Below are positions 25,121 to 33,380 of a DNA stretch of 64,000 nt, one piece after another (within the stretch, counting starts at the first letter, position 1; each line of letters begins with the position of its first letter). Where the stretch lies: assembly GCF_050410795.1 (NCBI RefSeq), contig NZ_CP191258.1, positions 5,456,001 to 5,520,000 of the forward strand, given 5' to 3'. This DNA comes from Fontivita pretiosa (GTDB taxonomy: Bacteria > Planctomycetota > Phycisphaerae > Tepidisphaerales > Tepidisphaeraceae). The position numbers and the translations under genes are program-made. The notes under the pieces were generated by a model. The model saw nothing but the letters and a program-made list of their open reading frames with translations, had not been told where the DNA came from and searched no databases.

Positions 25121-26845
25121 TCAGAATCGCAACAACCGCCGCAACGGGCTGGCGCGAGGCGGCGGGCGTGGCCGGCTCGGGTCGGCAAGATGGTCGATCT
25201 GATACAGCCGCAATTCCATGTTGACGTAGGCATTTGTTGACGGCGACGGCACCGACTGCCACAGGAGTTTACCCTGCTCAAACAGCTTGCGATAGAAATC
25301 AGCGCGTTGATGAAAGGATCGCTCGGGCTGGGTGCCGGGCATCGGTTCAACGCCGGGAACAAAAAATCGCTCGTAGGTGTACGATGCGACGGCAACGTAC
25401 TGGACACCCTCATTGGCCAAATCGGCGGGAGTGGGCGCGGCGTCGGCGGCGAACATGAGCTGCATGACGCGTTGCCGCACCCGGCTCTGCTCCGGAAATC
25501 GCCAGGGGTCTCCCTGCCCGCCCAGATCCGTATATCCATCGGCCACGATTCGGGCGTCGTGCGGCAGGTTGCGGGCGACCCACTCGCGAAGTCTCTGACG
25601 GCTGTCGTCGCGAAACTGGGTATTGAAGTTGATACAGCGATTGGCCTGCAGGGTAATGATGCAGATCAGGGTTGCGATCAGCGTGGCCAGCCCCAGCGCC
25701 GGGCGGTGACGTTGCAGCCGCCTGATCCCCGCCGCCGCCAGCATCGACAACGCCGTGTACAGACAGATGGTGATGGGCAAGGCGTAACGGGCGAAGGGGA
25801 TTCGGTTGTAGCTGAGCACCAGGGTATACGCCAGCAGAAACGCCGCCAGGACAATCGCCCATCGGCTGGGCTTTCGGGGGCGCCAGGCGACGGCGGCGGC
25901 GGCGCCGGCGGCGCCGAGCAGCCACAGATGCAGCATGGTTTCGCCCGTGGCGACGCGCAGACAGTAAAGATTCGGACTCGGCAATCGCAGCCCGGAGTGG
26001 CCACTGGTGGCGTGGTCGAACTCTTCGCGAATGGCATAGTCGGCCGGCTGCGCCAGCTCCAGTCGTCGCCAGTCCCGGAACGCGCGAAAGTTGATCGCCA
26101 CGATCGCAGTCAGCATCACGACGACGAACGTAACCAGCCGGGCCGGCGATACCCACCAGCGGGTGAATCCGGCGATCAGCAGCGTGATCAGGCCGGGAAC
26201 GACGGTCATCGCGCCGACGTACTTGCCGCTCAGGGCCGCGGCGCAGCCCACACCCAACACCCCCGCCGACAGCAGTTGCGTCCACCACCGCCGCGTGTGG
26301 ATGCTCAATGCAGCACCCAGAATCGCCAGCATCATGCCGCACACCAGCGCCGTGTCTTCCTTGAAGTAGTGCGCATAAACCAGCAGTGGCGGGCACAGCG
26401 CCACGGCCGATCCGACCACCAGCAGCCCTACCCACCCCAGCGCCACGTACCCCGCCATCGCCACCGCGAAAACCCCGATCGAGGCCAGCAGCGCCGAGCA
26501 GCTTCGCCCGGCGATCACCAGCTCCCGCACCTGGATCGGCACATCGAACGTCTGCCGCCAGAGATTGGCCACTTCCAGCAGCAACAGCGGATGATTGAAG
26601 TTGCGTGGCTGCCAGGGGAGCATGATCTGCTCGGCCTTGGAGTGCTCATCGGGGTGATACGAGACGGGAAAGTCGTTGTTGCGGGTGAACAGCCAGAACG
26701 AGAGCGTGGCCATTGCCAGGGCCACCGCACAGGGCAACAGCGCGGCGGCGGCTGCGCGCAAGCGAGATCCGATGGGCAGGCCAGCCAGGGCGGGCGCGGC
26801 GGCAGGCTCGCCGGCCCGCGGCACTGAAGCAATGGTCGTCCGCAT
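25121..26845 (-). CDS. Polytopic membrane glycosyltransferase, PMT/GT39-like
   Basis: A 574-residue membrane protein with about eleven spans. The first extracytoplasmic loop after span one has FPVSYHPDEHSKAEQIMLPW; an acidic pair here (DE) is the catalytic feature of PMT/ArnT-type enzymes that use polyprenyl-phosphate sugars. Other landmarks are LVYAHYFKEDTALVCG and ALSGKYVGAMTVVPGLI. A C-terminal soluble portion of about 130 residues follows (ARIVADGYTDLGG, VQYVAVASYTYERFF). ATG 26845 is chosen for the upstream GGGAGG; the frame is open 13 codons further. The acceptor is unknown. Confidence 0.82.
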   Translation of the reverse strand: MRTTIASVPRAGEPAAAPALAGLPIGSRLRAAAAALLPCAVALAMATLSFWLFTRNNDFPVSYHPDEHSKAEQIMLPWQPRNFNHPLLLLEVANLWRQTFDVPIQVRELVIAGRSCSALLASIGVFAVAMAGYVALGWVGLLVVGSAVALCPPLLVYAHYFKEDTALVCGMMLAILGAALSIHTRRWWTQLLSAGVLGVGCAAALSGKYVGAMTVVPGLITLLIAGFTRWWVSPARLVTFVVVMLTAIVAINFRAFRDWRRLELAQPADYAIREEFDHATSGHSGLRLPSPNLYCLRVATGETMLHLWLLGAAGAAAAVAWRPRKPSRWAIVLAAFLLAYTLVLSYNRIPFARYALPITICLYTALSMLAAAGIRRLQRHRPALGLATLIATLICIITLQANRCINFNTQFRDDSRQRLREWVARNLPHDARIVADGYTDLGGQGDPWRFPEQSRVRQRVMQLMFAADAAPTPADLANEGVQYVAVASYTYERFFVPGVEPMPGTQPERSFHQRADFYRKLFEQGKLLWQSVPSPSTNAYVNMELRLYQIDHLADPSRPRPPPRASPLRRLLRF

Positions 26846-27124
26846 CGTGATCTGCGCCTCCCGGGGGCTGGTGCGGTGATGCAACGTATGTTGAGACGAG
26901 CGAATCGTCCAGTTGTTTCACTTCCGAGCGTGATCTTTGAGGAAGTGACCGGCCGGCGCGCGGACGTGCCACCGGACTGTTTCGTCCCCGGTTGGCGCAA
27001 CACGATTTTCTCCGCAATCCTCGGACACCGGCGCGACCAAGGTTGGTATGATAGTCATCGGTTCTCACGTCCCGGTTGCCCACGTGCCCGGCCACGCCGG
27101 CCGCGGCACACGGAGGATTCCGCA

Positions 27125-27649
27125 ATGGCGTCGCCTGCCTTGTCGATCATCAAGGTTGCTGCCATCCCCAACGGCTGCTGCATCCGAGTGGAAGGACGTG
27201 GAACGATGCAGGAAAGCCAGCCCGCCAGCGACATCGCTGTGCGCACACTCGAAAGCGATCCGTCGGCGATGGTGGTGTATGACCTGTCCGCCTGCGAGTA
27301 TCTGGACAGCACGTTTCTCGGCGGGTTGGTGAGCCTGTGGCGGAGGTTTGGCGGCGTGCGCGAGTCCGGTGGCGGCGAATGCAGCCCGCGATATGCCATA
27401 TTCGCCTGCCAGCAGCGACGACAGAAACTGTTCGGCGCCTGCGGGATCGACCGGATCCTGCCGGCGCTGCCCCAGGCGCCGCCGATCATCGGACAGTGGT
27501 ATGTGCTGCCCGCCGCCTCTCACGATCCGCGCGAGCTGATGCGGCACGTCATGCAGTGTCACCGTGCCCTGGCCCAGGTGGAATGTCCCATGCGCGCCGC
27601 CTTCGCAAAGATTGCCGACTCGATCGAAAAGGACCTGGCCAAGGTCTAA
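27125..27649 (+). CDS. STAS-domain protein
   Basis: A 174-residue cytoplasmic STAS-like protein. AMVVYDLSACEYLDSTFLGG has the strand and phospho-site loop (DST) of the family, followed by a helix and a second strand in the region ARYAIFACQQRR-like sequence before KLFGACGIDRILPAL. ATG 27125 has GGAGG upstream and replaces a longer frame that starts at 26876 within the divergent gene's leader and encodes non-protein-like sequence. It lies 126 bases upstream of a SulP transporter that has its own STAS domain; whether they work together is unknown. The 279-base region 26846-27124 between the divergent genes holds no other gene. Confidence 0.75.
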   Translation: MASPALSIIKVAAIPNGCCIRVEGRGTMQESQPASDIAVRTLESDPSAMVVYDLSACEYLDSTFLGGLVSLWRRFGGVRESGGGECSPRYAIFACQQRRQKLFGACGIDRILPALPQAPPIIGQWYVLPAASHDPRELMRHVMQCHRALAQVECPMRAAFAKIADSIEKDLAKV

Positions 27650-27775
27650 CTGCACCACCGGCAACACTCGCCACGCCGTCACAGACCAGCCCTCGTATAC
27701 CCCGCCGGTGGATCGTGGGTTCGTCACTGCGCGGGTCATTGAACGATCCGGCCATTGCCCCTAGGCTGAGAGGCG

Positions 27776-29560
27776 ATGGCACAATTTTCCCGTGTTCCCG
27801 GCGTGTCGCTGCTCGGCCCGCCGATTCACACCATCCGGCATTACAACCTCCACAAGCTGCGCAAAGACCTTCTTGCCGGACTTACCGTCTGCGTCGTGGA
27901 GATCCCCCAGGCGATGGCGTATGCGCTGGTGGCGGGTGTGCCCCCGGTGTACGGAATCTATTCCTCGATTCTCCAGGGCGTCATCGGGGCGATGCTCAGC
28001 TCCAGCGAACATCTGACCACCGGGCCGACCAACACGCAGTCCCTGCTGATCGCCTCCGCCGCAACGCGTGTGGCGCAACTGTCTCCCACGGCCTACCTGG
28101 AGCTGGTCTTCGGGCTGACGTTGATCAAGGGGCTGATACAGGTCGCATTCGCCGCTGCCAGGCTCGGCGATCTGGTACGGTACGTCAGCCGCAGCGTGAT
28201 TGTCGGCGTGGCGGCGGGCGCCGGAGTGCTCATCGCGGTCGGACAACTGCCCAATCTGCTGGGCGTCAGCCCCGCAACCGAAAGCAGCCTGCCGGGAGCA
28301 ATCGGCGCTCTGGAGCGTCTGTGGCCGAACCTGGCTCAGACCAATCCGCTGTCGGTGATGATTGGTCTGGGGGCGATCGCGGTGGTGGTGGGTTTGCGGC
28401 TGATCTCACGGTTTGCGCCCGGGGCACTGCTGGCGGTGGTGCTCTCGGGCGGCGTGGTGGCGCTGGCCGGCTGGAGCGATCGAGTGAGCATCATCGGCTC
28501 GCTGCCGCGCGGGTTTCCCGGGTTTCACATCCCGCAGATTTCGCTCAACGATGCCCGCGGGTTGTTTGCTGGTGCTTTGGCGCTGGCGATCCTGGGATTG
28601 CTCGAATCAGTCGCCATCGGCAAATCCATCGCCGCACACACCGGCGAGCGGATCGATCCCAATCAGGAGTTCTTCGCCCAGGGCGTGAAGAACGCGCTGA
28701 CCAGCTTTTTCCAGTGCATTCCCGGCTCCGGGAGCTTCACGCGCTCGGCCCTGGACTACGCCGCCGGCGCCGAAACACGTTTCGCCGCCGTGTTCAATGC
28801 CCTGTTCGTCGCCGCGATCTTCTTCTGCTTCGCCGACTACGCCAGGTTCATCCCGCTTTCCAGTCTGGCGGGGGTGCTGATGGTGATCGGCTATCGGTTG
28901 ATCGACTGGCGATTCGTCGCGCGCATTGCGCGCACCAGCCGCCCCGACGCCATCGTCTGCTTCGCAACCATTCTGGCCACCATCCTGGCGCCGCTGGAGT
29001 TTGCGATTTTCGTCGGCATCTTCCTGAACATCGCGATGTACCTGCGTACCGCCAGCCGGCTGCACATGGCGGAAATGGTTCAGGCGCCCGGATCCAGCGG
29101 CACGTTTCTGGAGCGTCCGCTGCCGGATCGGTTCGACGGCCAGCAGAAGGTGGTGTTCCTCCAGCTCGAGGGCGACCTGTTTTTCGCCGTCGCCGACGAA
29201 TTGCAGGACCATCTGACAGCCCTTGCGCTGACGCGCAGTGTGCGAGTGGTGATTCTGAGGCTGAAGCGGACGCACTCGATCGACGCTACCGTCCTGCACG
29301 TGCTGGAGCGATTCGTCCGCGACATGCGCGATCAGGGCAGGCACGTCGTGCTCTGCGGTGTCCGGCCCGAACTGATGCGAACGCTGCGCGCCTACGGGCT
29401 GATCGACCTGCTCGGCAGCGACAACGTGTTTGAGGCCGGGCCGGGCGTCTTCACCAGCGCCCGACGCGCCGTGGCCCGCGCCCGACAGCTCGGCGCCGGC
29501 TCGTTCGATATCTCCGGCGTCGATCTGGAAGACAGCGAAGAGTGGGCCTACACCATCTGA
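27776..29560 (+). CDS. SulP-family anion transporter with STAS domain
   Basis: A 594-residue inner-membrane transporter for sulfate, bicarbonate or a similar anion. The membrane domain shows family motifs: DLLAGLTVCVVEIPQAMAYA, VPPVYGIYSSILQGVIGAML, TGPTNTQSLL and the anion-site region QGVKNALTSFFQCIPGSGSF. From about residue 440 a STAS domain follows (VVFLQLEGDLFFAVADELQD, RVVILRLKRTHSIDATVLHV). The sequence FFQCIPGSGSFTRSALDYAAG is shared by many SulP proteins. Substrate cannot be assigned; no carbonic anhydrase is adjacent. Confidence 0.92.
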   Translation: MAQFSRVPGVSLLGPPIHTIRHYNLHKLRKDLLAGLTVCVVEIPQAMAYALVAGVPPVYGIYSSILQGVIGAMLSSSEHLTTGPTNTQSLLIASAATRVAQLSPTAYLELVFGLTLIKGLIQVAFAAARLGDLVRYVSRSVIVGVAAGAGVLIAVGQLPNLLGVSPATESSLPGAIGALERLWPNLAQTNPLSVMIGLGAIAVVVGLRLISRFAPGALLAVVLSGGVVALAGWSDRVSIIGSLPRGFPGFHIPQISLNDARGLFAGALALAILGLLESVAIGKSIAAHTGERIDPNQEFFAQGVKNALTSFFQCIPGSGSFTRSALDYAAGAETRFAAVFNALFVAAIFFCFADYARFIPLSSLAGVLMVIGYRLIDWRFVARIARTSRPDAIVCFATILATILAPLEFAIFVGIFLNIAMYLRTASRLHMAEMVQAPGSSGTFLERPLPDRFDGQQKVVFLQLEGDLFFAVADELQDHLTALALTRSVRVVILRLKRTHSIDATVLHVLERFVRDMRDQGRHVVLCGVRPELMRTLRAYGLIDLLGSDNVFEAGPGVFTSARRAVARARQLGAGSFDISGVDLEDSEEWAYTI

Positions 29561-29681
29561 ACCGCCGCACCGTCGGCTTGATTCACCGTTTCTCAGGCGC
29601 TACATTGCCCGCAGCGCGGGTTGGATCGGCCAATCTCCTGCTGCATTGATCAGCATTATCTGCACTTGCCGGAAGCTTGCG

Positions 29682-31097
29682 ATGGCAGCGAATGGGAAAT
29701 CAACGGTGGGCGTATGCCTGTTGGGTTGTGGGGTGGTGGGCGGCGGAGTGGAGCGTATTCTCCGTCAGCAACGGGATCTACTGTATCGACGAACCGGGAT
29801 CGATTTTGAGCTTCGACATGTTGTAGTCAAGGATCGCAATGACTACCCGCCCAACCACGCTGAGCTGCCTATGTCCACCGACGCCAATGCGGCAATCGAC
29901 GATCCGGGCAGCGATATTGTCGTGGAGTTGATCGGCGGCACCGGCGTCGCCGGATCGTTTATCGAGCGGGCCCTGAGGCTCGGCAAGCCGGTGGTGACGG
30001 CCAACAAGAGCCTGCTGGCGGCGCGCGGGCCGGAACTGTTCGCCCTGGCGCGTCAGCACGATACGTGTATCGCGTTCGAGGCGTCCTGCGGCGGGGGCAT
30101 CCCCATCATCCAGTCCCTGCTGCACGGACTGATCGCCAACCGCTGCCAGGCGCTGCTTGGAATCATGAACGGCACCTGCAACTTCATCCTGACCCAGATG
30201 ACCCAGAAAGGCCACAGCTACGCCCAGGCGCTGGCCGACGCGCAAAAGGCGGGATTCGCCGAAGCCAACCCGACTTTGGATGTCTCCGGACGGGACACGG
30301 CGCAGAAACTGGCGATCCTCGCGGGGCTGGCGTTCAACGTCCGCATCGCCGAAAGCGACATCCATGTCGAGGGAATCGACAAGCTTCAGCCAGCGGACAT
30401 CGGCTACGCCTCGGATCTGGGGTACGTGATCAAGCTGCTGGCGATTGCCGAGCGCGTGAATGGCTCGGAGTCGGCGGTCCAAGGTTCGGGCACGGCGCAG
30501 GCGGCGGCAGCATCCATGCCTCCGCCGCACACGTCCGACTCCCAGCCGCTGCTGTGTCTGCGCGTGCACCCGACGCTGGTTCATCGCGAGGATCAACTTG
30601 CGCAGGTCTCGGGCAGCTTCAACGCGATCAGCTTTTTCGGCCACGCCCTGGGGCATGCCCTGTTCTACGGACGTGGTGCCGGACGAACCCCAACCGCCAG
30701 CGCGATTGTCTCCGATCTGGTCGGCGTGGCTTTGGGGACAACCCCGCAGTTGTTCAAACGGCTGCACGTCTTTCCCGACCAGACGCCCGCGGCGCGGGTC
30801 CTGCCGATCGAGCAGTTGAAATCGCGCTATTACCTGCGGCTGGCGGCGAAGGATCAGCCGGGCGTGCTGGCGCAGGTGACTGCGGCGCTTGGCCGACACG
30901 GGATCAGCCTCAGCGCCGTGATGCAGCGGGAGAGCGAAGATGGTGACGGATATGTGCCGGTGGTGATCACGACGCACCGGGCGCGCGAGGGAGATGTCCG
31001 CCAGGCGCTGAAGGAGATTGACGCCCTGGCGACGATCCAGCCGCCGACGGTCTGCCTGCGAATCATGGATCAGCCCGAAGAGTTTGCAGCGGAGTGA
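29682..31097 (+). CDS. hom: Homoserine dehydrogenase
   Basis: Reduces aspartate semialdehyde to homoserine on the way to threonine and methionine. The 471-residue protein has an N-terminal Rossmann motif GVCLLGCGVVGGGVERIL, the Lys of VVTANKSLLA, the catalytic-domain signature ALLGIMNGTCNFILTQM with AEANPTLDVSGRDTAQKLAI, and a C-terminal ACT domain (YYLRLAAKDQPGVLAQVTAA), which probably gives feedback control by an amino acid. ATG 29682 starts directly before the Rossmann strand. A low-complexity insertion of about 30 residues (SESAVQGSGTAQAAAASMPP) interrupts the catalytic domain, an oddity. The gene is single, not in a thr operon. Confidence 0.95.
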   Translation: MAANGKSTVGVCLLGCGVVGGGVERILRQQRDLLYRRTGIDFELRHVVVKDRNDYPPNHAELPMSTDANAAIDDPGSDIVVELIGGTGVAGSFIERALRLGKPVVTANKSLLAARGPELFALARQHDTCIAFEASCGGGIPIIQSLLHGLIANRCQALLGIMNGTCNFILTQMTQKGHSYAQALADAQKAGFAEANPTLDVSGRDTAQKLAILAGLAFNVRIAESDIHVEGIDKLQPADIGYASDLGYVIKLLAIAERVNGSESAVQGSGTAQAAAASMPPPHTSDSQPLLCLRVHPTLVHREDQLAQVSGSFNAISFFGHALGHALFYGRGAGRTPTASAIVSDLVGVALGTTPQLFKRLHVFPDQTPAARVLPIEQLKSRYYLRLAAKDQPGVLAQVTAALGRHGISLSAVMQRESEDGDGYVPVVITTHRAREGDVRQALKEIDALATIQPPTVCLRIMDQPEEFAAE

Positions 31098-31135
31098 GGT
31101 CTTTTGAAGTTCGCTAAAGCGGATTGTGATCCTTT

Positions 31136-31175
31136 GGCTGCGCTGCGCCACGCCGCGGCGTAGCGCAGCGCAGCC
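31136..31175. terminator. 40-bp near-perfect palindrome between convergent genes
   Basis: GGCTGCGCTGCGC at 31136 pairs with GCGCAGCGCAGCC ending at 31175, and ACGCCG pairs with CGGCGT in the centre; only one C/A position is unpaired. It lies 38 bases after the hom stop and 38 bases before the stop of the converging 71-residue gene. There is no T run, so it is not a standard intrinsic terminator, but a hairpin this stable may still pause or end transcription or protect 3' ends. Confidence 0.5.
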
Positions 31176-31213
31176 GCGGGATCCATTGGGAAAGTATCCC
31201 CCCAACCCCCGTC

Positions 31214-31429
31214 TCATTTCGCATGCTGCCTCTCCGCTGCTTCGTCCGGAGGTTCGATGTCCACCTGGCTGTGAACCTTCTCCGGAGAGCTTTCCCGCAG
31301 CACGCGGTAGATGCACCAGATCAGCAGCGCCGTCACAAACCCCACCGACAGCAGCATCACCACCCAACCCGCCGCCGTCAGCTCAAAGTTCGGCGTTGCT
31401 CCAGTGGGGGTTTCCAGTTGCGCGATCAT
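31214..31429 (-). CDS. Small single-span protein, possible transporter subunit (MetS-like)
   Basis: A 71-residue protein with one membrane span (AAGWVVMLLSVGFVTALLIWCIY) and a short charged C-terminal tail (SSPEKVHSQVDIEPPDEAAE). Its ATG overlaps the stop of the SNF-family transporter by four bases (ATGA), so it is translationally coupled to it. In Corynebacterium the SNF transporter MetP needs the tiny membrane protein MetS; the size, topology and position here match that arrangement. The match is by context and architecture, not by detailed sequence. Confidence 0.65.
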   Translation of the reverse strand: MIAQLETPTGATPNFELTAAGWVVMLLSVGFVTALLIWCIYRVLRESSPEKVHSQVDIEPPDEAAERQHAK

Positions 31430-33051
31430 CGGAGATTGACCTCAAATCCACGGGCACGCTGGTTGGCAGACCATCGCCTGAACGACTGGCTGACCAGCAA
31501 TCCGAACAGCATCCACACCGCCAGGATGAATCCCACCGACAGTTTTGTGGGCAGGTCGTGCATCAGCGCGGTGAAGCGATTGGCCTCGGTGGCGCGAAGC
31601 TGCTGCCAGAGGAACGCAACAAAGACGATGACCAGGTATGTCGGGGAGACGTACTGGATCACGTACATGACCCATCGAGGCAGATGCAGCTCGGCGCCGC
31701 GGGTGATTTCCTCGTAACCCCTGTCCACGCCGAACGCCCGCCCCCACAGAAATACCTGAAACATCGCAAGGATATAGATGCAGAAGGTGCCAATCCAGAA
31801 GTCGAAGGTGTCCAGGGCAACAAGGTTCTTGGAGAAATACATCACGAAACCCGAGCCGACCAGAGTGATGAACCCCAGCACCGCCACCGCAACACGCCGG
31901 CTCATGCCCGGGCCTTCCTCCAGCAGCGCGATGGCCGGCTGGAGCATGGACAGCGAGCTGGTCAGTGCCGCCAGAAACAGCAGTGAAAAGAAGAGCGTGC
32001 CGACGATCTGTCCACCGGGCATCGAGGCGAAAACCATCGGCAGCGTGATGAACCCCAGAGTGAACAGCGAGCCGCCGACGCCCGCGGCGCCCAGGAAGAT
32101 GAACGCCGCCGGCACCGTGATCAGCCCGCCCAACGCCACTTCGCAGAATTCGTTTCCTGCCGCGCTGGTCAGCGCCGACAGGACGATGTCGTCATCCCGC
32201 CGCACGTAGCTGGCGTAGTTGATGATGATCCCGAAACCGACCGAAAGGGAGAAGAAGATTTGCCCGGCCGCCTCCAGCCACATCTGCCCGTTGGCCAGCG
32301 ATTCGAAGAATCCCAGCCGCTCGGTTCGCGGGTTCCACATGAACCCCAATCCGCTCAGCACGTTCAGCTCGGGTCTGTCGGGGTTGGGCGTGTTGAGCGT
32401 CAGCACGCGGACCAGAACGATCAGCGCGCAGGCGATCAGCGCCGGCATCGCCCACGTGCAGAACCGCTCGATGCCCTTGGTCAGCCCGCGATAGATCAGC
32501 CCGAAGTTCAACAGGAAACACAGCAACACGAGGATCGCCGCGGCACCACCCTGTGATTGAATGCCCAGCCCGTTCTCGTCCAGCCCGGTAAATGCGCGGA
32601 ACAGGTTCACGTAAGGCGTCTTGTCGGTTGTGCCCAGCGCCAGTTTTCCAGTGGCGATGTACCAGGCATAGCCCAGGCACCAGGCCTCGATCACCACGTA
32701 ATACATGTAGATTACAACCGGCACGAGCACGGCCAGCGAACCGAAGAACGCGGCGATCGGCCCGCGGGTGAGCATGCGGTAAATGCCTGGCGAGGAATTG
32801 AAGCCGCGTGCCCCGCCATAGCGCCCGATGGCCCACTCCACCCACGCCAGCGGCAGACCCAGCAGCAGGAACGCCGTGAAGTACGGGATCATGAACGCCC
32901 CGCCCTCGTACTTGGCCGCCAGTCCCGGAAACCGCAGGAAGTTTCCCAGCCCCACGGCGCTGCCCATCACCGCCAGAATCACGCCGAATCGCGTGGCCCA
33001 GTTCTGTCGCGGTTGCTGTTGCAGTGGTTGCTCCTGAACGATTTGGCTCAT
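31426..33051 (-). CDS. Neurotransmitter:sodium symporter (SNF) family transporter
   Basis: A 541-residue sodium-coupled transporter, usually for amino acids. The N-terminal signature is complete: WATRFGVILAVMGSAVGLGN followed by FLRFPGLAAKYEGGAFMIPY, the segment that builds the sodium sites in LeuT. Further family segments are LPLAWVEWAIGRYGG, FFSLSVGFGIIINYASYVRR and AGNEFCEVALGGLITVPAAF. About twelve spans are expected. ATG 33051 is used; the open frame upstream encodes unrelated sequence across the repeat-bearing gap. It is coupled to the small membrane protein downstream. Substrate unknown; alanine or methionine would fit the MetP analogy. Confidence 0.92.
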   Translation of the reverse strand: MSQIVQEQPLQQQPRQNWATRFGVILAVMGSAVGLGNFLRFPGLAAKYEGGAFMIPYFTAFLLLGLPLAWVEWAIGRYGGARGFNSSPGIYRMLTRGPIAAFFGSLAVLVPVVIYMYYVVIEAWCLGYAWYIATGKLALGTTDKTPYVNLFRAFTGLDENGLGIQSQGGAAAILVLLCFLLNFGLIYRGLTKGIERFCTWAMPALIACALIVLVRVLTLNTPNPDRPELNVLSGLGFMWNPRTERLGFFESLANGQMWLEAAGQIFFSLSVGFGIIINYASYVRRDDDIVLSALTSAAGNEFCEVALGGLITVPAAFIFLGAAGVGGSLFTLGFITLPMVFASMPGGQIVGTLFFSLLFLAALTSSLSMLQPAIALLEEGPGMSRRVAVAVLGFITLVGSGFVMYFSKNLVALDTFDFWIGTFCIYILAMFQVFLWGRAFGVDRGYEEITRGAELHLPRWVMYVIQYVSPTYLVIVFVAFLWQQLRATEANRFTALMHDLPTKLSVGFILAVWMLFGLLVSQSFRRWSANQRARGFEVNLR

Positions 33052-33153
33052 CACAGCCCCGAGCATACTATCGACCCTCGCCCGGCACACAACCCCCGCG
33101 CCCGCCGCACAGGTTGCGGCGCTCGAGCCAAGTACGCCACCTGCATCACAGAC

Positions 33154-33258
33154 GTCTCGCCCGTGGCCAGCAGCATGAAGCGATGAACAGCTCGGACGTC
33201 GGACTTTCGAGCTCGAGTGCACCCTGCATGGCCGGGCCGGCCATGCCACAATTGGCTC
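33154..33258. repeat. Second, diverged copy of the intergenic repeat
   Basis: The 329-base gap 33052-33380 holds no credible gene. It contains GTCTCGCCCGTG at 33154-33165 (identical at 24414-24425), then a GCAGCATGAAGCGATGAACAG-like block resembling GCGGCACGAAGTGGTGAATAG after 24428, and GGCCATGCCACAATTGGCTC at 33239-33258, which differs by one base from 24461-24480. The spacing differs, so the copies have diverged by insertion or deletion. Confidence 0.65.
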
Positions 33259-33380
33259 ATCTTCTGCGGCACGGCTTGCCGATGAATTATCGGACCGCCG
33301 CTGGCGACGGCTGGCGGCGCATCAGCCTCGATTGACCCGGTTCGCCCGATCGAGCGATCGACTCCGACTTCGCCTTTGTC

